Assembly: GCA_000697475.1 (NCBI GenBank)
Contig: JNEU01000800.1
Location: forward strand, 1 to 10,919
Source of the DNA: Lichtheimia corymbifera B2541
Lineage: Eukaryota > Mucoromycota > Mucoromycetes > Mucorales > Lichtheimiaceae
Direction: 5' to 3'
Length of the DNA stretch: 10,919 bases
Shown piece after piece: positions 8,297 through 10,919 of this stretch. The stretch's first letter is position 1. Each line of letters opens with the position of its first letter. The notes beneath the pieces are model-generated. The model saw only the letters and a program-made list of their open reading frames with translations, was not told where the DNA came from and searched no databases. Position numbers and translations under genes: made by a program.

Positions 8297-8352
8297 ACGC
8301 GCTACGCGAAACGCGCTGAGTGTAAAAGGAAATTGGACGAAAAAACACGAAA
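8297..8352 (+). promoter_or_regulatory. MCB/SCB-like site cluster
   Basis: ACGCG occurs three times with exact 7-bp spacing, at 8297-8301, 8304-8308 and 8311-8315. CGCGAAA (8305-8311) and CACGAAA (8346-8352) match the yeast SCB consensus CRCGAAA, and ACGCG is the MCB core bound by MBF/SBF-type factors at G1/S. The cluster lies about 70-125 bp upstream of a TATA box. Function in this organism is inferred from the yeast sites only. Confidence 0.5.
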
Positions 8353-8419
8353 AAAATCACGTAAAAAGATCACGCTGTGGTTGAAAAAATTGCGCGTTTG
8401 AAAGAGCGCCCGTCTCCGT

Positions 8420-8427
8420 TATAAAAG
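8420..8427 (+). promoter_or_regulatory. TATA box TATAAAAG
   Basis: A canonical TATAAAAG sits downstream of the MCB/SCB-like cluster and about 50 bp upstream of a GTAAGT splice donor. A transcription start near 8450-8460 would be expected. Confidence 0.6.
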
Positions 8428-8473
8428 AAAGCCATTTTCCTCAGAGGCGCAGTATCCTCCTTTCTCTTGCCCG

Positions 8474-8730
8474 GTAAGTCTTATATTATTTCATTCATCT
8501 CTTGGTACTGTGTACTCATACAGTTTTTGTTAGAACAAGTTGACTGGAGTGGCCTGCACAGGGGTTTTTTTCCTTAGCCTTTGCCGCGTAACAAAGATAA
8601 GGTTTTTTCCCCTTCTTCGTAACCCCTCCGCCTGAAAGTATTCATGTTGCGCTGGTCGTATTCATGGATGCTCTTGGGTCGTAGCATGACTGGATGTTAT
8701 CCGCTAAGCGTGTTCTGGTCATTGTTGCAG
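8474..8730 (+). other. Candidate 257-bp intron
   Basis: It starts GTAAGT and ends GTTGCAG, with a CTAAG that could serve as branch site about 24 nt before the end. This is four to five times longer than the 55-60-bp introns of the ThrE-like gene in this window. Inside lies a hairpin, CCTTAGCCTTTG (8572-8583) with CAAAGATAAGG (8592-8602). Using the acceptor at 8523 instead would give a typical 50-bp intron. Confidence 0.4.
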
Positions 8731-8846
8731 GAGTGGAGTTTCCACCTTGCTCCTTGAGAGGTTGGTGTAGTGAGTCCTTTACCTCGCAGTTGACAGGGAG
8801 TAAGGCTACGCTAGCGCAACAGACGTGAAGCGGTTCCCCTTCTGCA

Positions 8847-9011
8847 ATGAGGAAAGATGAGGCGCCGTCTGCTGGAGTGTTGCGTTATACCAGCAGTTCT
8901 GAGCCGCCGCCAAAATATGAAATGATAATAGTAGTATTAGAGGTGGTGATAGTATTAGAAGGAGTCCCCCACATCAGTAATAGATCATCCACTTGCCCTT
9001 CTTCACTATAA
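8847..9011 (+). CDS. Very small ORF, 54 codons, doubtful
   Basis: ATG at 8847 opens 54 codons to TAA at 9009-9011. The product begins MRKDEAPSAG, has a short proline-rich stretch (EPPPKYE), then a hydrophobic run (MIIVVLEVVIVLEGV) that could span a membrane, and a Ser-rich tail. The hydrophobic run comes from a low-complexity GATAGTATTAGA-type repeat, which lowers confidence. The same frame is open upstream from 8685 except for a TGA at 8826-8828, and ATG 8694 there starts 44 codons beginning MLSAKRVLVIVAG, which resembles a signal peptide. No family is recognised. Confidence 0.18.
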   Translation: MRKDEAPSAGVLRYTSSSEPPPKYEMIIVVLEVVIVLEGVPHISNRSSTCPSSL

Positions 9012-9031
9012 TGAAAGCAACATTGTATGCT

Positions 9032-9037
9032 AATAAA
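9032..9037 (+). terminator. AATAAA poly(A)-signal motif
   Basis: AATAAA lies 21 bp after the stop of the 54-codon ORF and about 600 bp after the TATA box, a suitable place for the 3' end of the candidate transcript. Confidence 0.4.
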
Positions 9038-9141
9038 TCAAATCCTTATTACAATATACACGTTTATTGTTATCATTGTATGTATGCATCTCGATGATCT
9101 CTATGTCTATCTTGATTGTATCTGTGGCGCATGTAACGTGA

Positions 9142-9447
9142 ATGGTATCATGGCAACCAGCGACCAGATTGGTAGAAATGGATCAAGGGTCATATAACAC
9201 ACACTGTTGTCTTTTTACTTTTGACGCCAATGGGCAAAGGAACTCCCAACCTCGATCAGGAAAAGTGAACAATGGTGACATTGACAAACTGATTAAGTGG
9301 TACCTTCAACGTTTCTTACATAACACGCCGAGTGATCAGCGGGCAACCCATGACTGACATGAAAAAGTTGAATTGAATGTGAGCGACTTGTGGATGAGAT
9401 TGCTGATGGATATCAATGACCGGCAAGGACAAGAGCATTATATATAG
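9142..9447 (+). pseudogene. Short unidentified frame broken by one TGA
   Basis: ATG at 9142 opens 71 codons to TGA 9355-9357. The same frame then continues for 29 more codons to TAG 9445-9447. The product begins MVSWQPATRL, includes DIDKLIKWYLQRFL, and after the stop reads VSDLWMRLLMDINDRQGQEH. Composition on both sides of the stop is protein-like (Trp, Arg, Asp and Leu mixed, no low complexity), which suggests a gene fragment broken by one substitution. No domain is recognised. Three AATAAA motifs follow. Alternatives are a small real ORF ending at 9357, or chance. Confidence 0.25.
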
Positions 9448-9521
9448 TGGCAGCAAGGCTCAAGGTTGGGTTGCAACGATAGCGATAGCGGGATTCTCCA
9501 ATCATCTTTTTCGTCGTTGAT

Positions 9522-9610
9522 AATAAAGAACCACTTTAGTTTACAAAAAGAGCATTACAAAGAATGGGGATCGTAAATAAAGAAACCAACAAAGAAAGTG
9601 GTAGAATAAA
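9522..9610 (+). terminator. Three AATAAA poly(A)-signal motifs
   Basis: AATAAA is at 9522-9527, 9576-9581 and 9605-9610, all on the plus strand. They would suit the 3' end of a plus-strand transcript covering the frame at 9142-9447. The rest of 9448-9753 is A-rich spacer between convergent units, in which I see no gene. Confidence 0.35.
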
Positions 9611-9753
9611 TTGTGGGCAAAAAGGATTGTGAATATCACGACCGACGCTCACAAAGAAGCTATATAAGAACTACTGCCCTGGGAGACCCATATCCAACAC
9701 CCTTTTACAAAACCATATCCAATCATCACAATAATAAAAGTTCTCCGGTTTTC

Positions 9754-9759
9754 TTTATA
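9754..9759 (-). terminator. Possible variant poly(A) signal TATAAA
   Basis: On the minus strand TATAAA occurs 34 bp after the stop of the ThrE-like gene. No AATAAA is present on this strand until 9063-9068, which is too far away to be the main signal. Confidence 0.3.
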
Positions 9760-9792
9760 CATATGTACATAGAGTGATACAGAGGGGAATAA

Positions 9793-10919
9793 TTAAAAAT
9801 TCATAAGCGGTGTATGTGAGCTTCCTTTGGGATAGACCAAGAGCGTTGCCACAAAGAGGCCAATTGTGATACCTAGCGAAGCGAGTGAGAAGGGGATGAT
9901 GTGCAGGCGCTGTTGTAATCAACTTACCGATGGAAGTTTCAATCATGCTAAGAGCAAAGTTGGCTCCTTGATTCCCGAGATTATCCGTTACAGCATCATT
10001 CTGGCCGCTATCAAAGATACCGTATCCTGCCTTGATACTCAAACCTCCCGGCACGAGATAAAACACGCCAAGCAACACCGTATCAAATGACATTTTGCCA
10101 GTAACCTTGGTCAACAAATTACTCAACAGTCCAATGGTAAAGGCTGGCACCACTTGAAGTACTTGTGAAGGTGCAAGGGCATAGCATGATAAGCAAAAGT
10201 TGACGACATAGCCAATGGCGGAAACGACAATCATGACGGGCCACCGGAACACGCGTGCACGGACAAAGACACAATAGGCGACTGCAAAGAGGGGAACCAG
10301 TAGAATAAAGAACTTTTGGTCGATACGTTGCTGATCACACGTTCCAATGTTGGTGGCAGCCTTGCAGCTGGAAGTCGTTGTGCTTGTACTTGGATCAATC
10401 AAGATATAAATGGATGATCCCATTTGAATGCCATAGCCGAGTAAAAACGAGTAAACCATTGCATACACCATACGCACGACACCGCTGACAAGTTGCTTGG
10501 ATACAAGTTCGACAATAGCCAACGCCATGGGGTAACCAGGGAGAATGACAATGAACGACGAAAAGGCAATGGGTGTAAAGCAGAATTCATACTTGGTGAT
10601 GGCTAGCAAAGAAAGGAGAGGTAAGCAAAACCAATGCGACAATGGATAGACTTTCCTTTTACCTCGAGCAACAAAGCCAATGAGTATACAGACGGTGATC
10701 TCCCAAATGGGCTGAATGCCTTCGATGCGAACAGAAAAGAGCTCATAAACAGCAAAGACCACTAAATTGCAAGGATGAACAAGGTGAAAATGCATATGTT
10801 GTAAGGCGGAGTACATTACTTGCTAATGCAGCTGCCACCAGCGCGTCGATCCAAGCACCACCGAAAAAGAGCAAGCAACCACAAAAAGATGCAAGAGCGT
10901 ATACAAAAGGATTGAGCCA
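9793..10919 (-). CDS. ThrE/DUF1212 (Prm10-like) membrane protein, C-terminal 317 codons, 5' end outside window
   Basis: This is a polytopic membrane protein of the ThrE family (the family that includes the Corynebacterium Thr/Ser exporter and yeast pheromone-regulated Prm10). Fungal substrate and membrane are unknown. Exons on the minus strand are 10919-10820, 10761-10663, 10602-9928 and 9872-9793, and splicing keeps one frame to TAA at 9795-9793. Numbering from the first visible residue, family-like segments are ALASFCGCLLFFGGAWIDAL (9-28), FVARAITKY (63-71), ILPGY (86-90), SGVVRMVYA (106-114), LVPGGLSIKAG (249-259), and the C-terminus LLVYPKGSSHTPLMNF. About nine hydrophobic segments are visible. 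A loop near 136-162 is Ser/Thr-rich and holds a C-X8-C pair (146, 155). Without splicing at 9927-9873 the protein would get an unrelated 44-residue tail. The N-terminal part of the domain lies upstream of the window. Confidence 0.92.
9873..9927 (-). other. Intron 3 of the visible part, 55 bp
   Basis: GTAAGT to GCTAG. Splicing joins IETSI to GITIGLFVATLL and the family-typical end TPLMNF. The unspliced frame continues past it into unrelated sequence ending CTYV. Confidence 0.92.
10603..10662 (-). other. Intron 2 of the visible part, 60 bp
   Basis: GTAAAA to GCTAG. Splicing restores FVARAITKY, a conserved stretch of the family. The reading is open through the intron, so a simple ORF call hides it. 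Confidence 0.85.
10762..10819 (-). other. Intron 1 of the visible part, 58 bp
   Basis: GTAATG to TTTAG. Removing it joins A of exon 1 to TG of exon 2 and gives Met 34, between WIDALVAAALA and VFAVYELF. The ATG inside this intron (10816) is not the gene start. Confidence 0.8.

Larger units (their letters stand above)
8450..9050 (+). other. Candidate Pol II transcript: structured RNA or tiny-protein gene
   Basis: The unit is bounded by a TATA box (8420-8427) and an AATAAA (9032-9037). A GTAAGT donor at 8474 can pair with TTGTTGCAG ending at 8730, or with CATACAG ending at 8523. The downstream exon holds several small stems: GTGGA/TCCAC (8733-8737 with 8741-8745), GCGGTT/AGCCGC (8830-8835 with 8902-8907), and CTGCTGG/CCAGCAG (8869-8875 with 8890-8896). 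Only short ORFs are present. I compared it mentally with U1-U6, U3, SRP, RNase P and telomerase RNA signatures and found no match. The boundaries are estimates. It could be an unrecognised ncRNA, a snoRNA host, a small-protein gene with a 5'-UTR intron, or a decayed gene. Confidence 0.4.

Noticed and set aside
8201..8401. Lys/Arg-rich 66-codon ORF
   Set aside because: It coincides with the ACGCG/CACGAAA promoter-like cluster and A-rich tract. The basic composition follows from the AAA-rich sequence, and it runs up to the TATA box.
8830..8910. GAGGAAAGAT near 8850 as an RNase P RNA signature
   Set aside because: It resembles the bacterial GAGGAAAGTC motif only in part, and the other conserved RNase P blocks are absent.

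Overview
The window reads as nuclear DNA of a fungus. The only clearly recognisable gene, at the right edge on the minus strand, is a fungal-type ThrE/DUF1212 (Prm10-like) membrane protein interrupted by three introns of 55-60 bp with GT..AG ends. The short introns, AATAAA-type poly(A) signals and long repeat-filled spacers would fit an early-diverging (Mucoromycota-like) or basidiomycete fungus. I cannot fix the taxon from this sequence alone. No bacterial operons, tRNA or rRNA genes, or CRISPR arrays were seen.

Layout. 1-815 holds no recognised gene, but one plus-strand frame stays unusually open and is followed by two AATAAA motifs, so it may be a decayed gene. About 1075-7985 is a dense block of related repeats arranged as inverted copies. 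The largest unit (about 1075-5558) is a 4.5-kb foldback: an end module (called S here), a tandem array of roughly 160-193-bp units, a 1.2-kb core, a short spacer, then core, array and S again in reverse. Next to it are a small S-S hairpin element (about 5559-6285) and a third core copy flanked by inverted S modules (about 6290-7985), which lacks the tandem array. No transposase was recognised in any frame, so these look like non-autonomous elements or an amplified inverted duplication.

8290-9050 looks like a separate host transcription unit. It has a cluster of ACGCG and CACGAAA/CGCGAAA sites resembling yeast G1/S (MCB/SCB) elements, a good TATA box, a GTAAGT donor with a candidate acceptor 257 bp on, several small hairpins, only short ORFs, and an AATAAA. 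It could be a structured non-coding RNA, a 5'-UTR-intron gene for a very small protein, or a decayed gene. 9142-9447 is an unidentified short frame broken by one stop, followed by three AATAAA motifs. 9793-10919 is the C-terminal 317 codons of the ThrE-like protein, whose 5' end lies beyond the window.

No functional cooperation between these parts is visible. All homologies between repeat copies were judged by eye, without computed identities.
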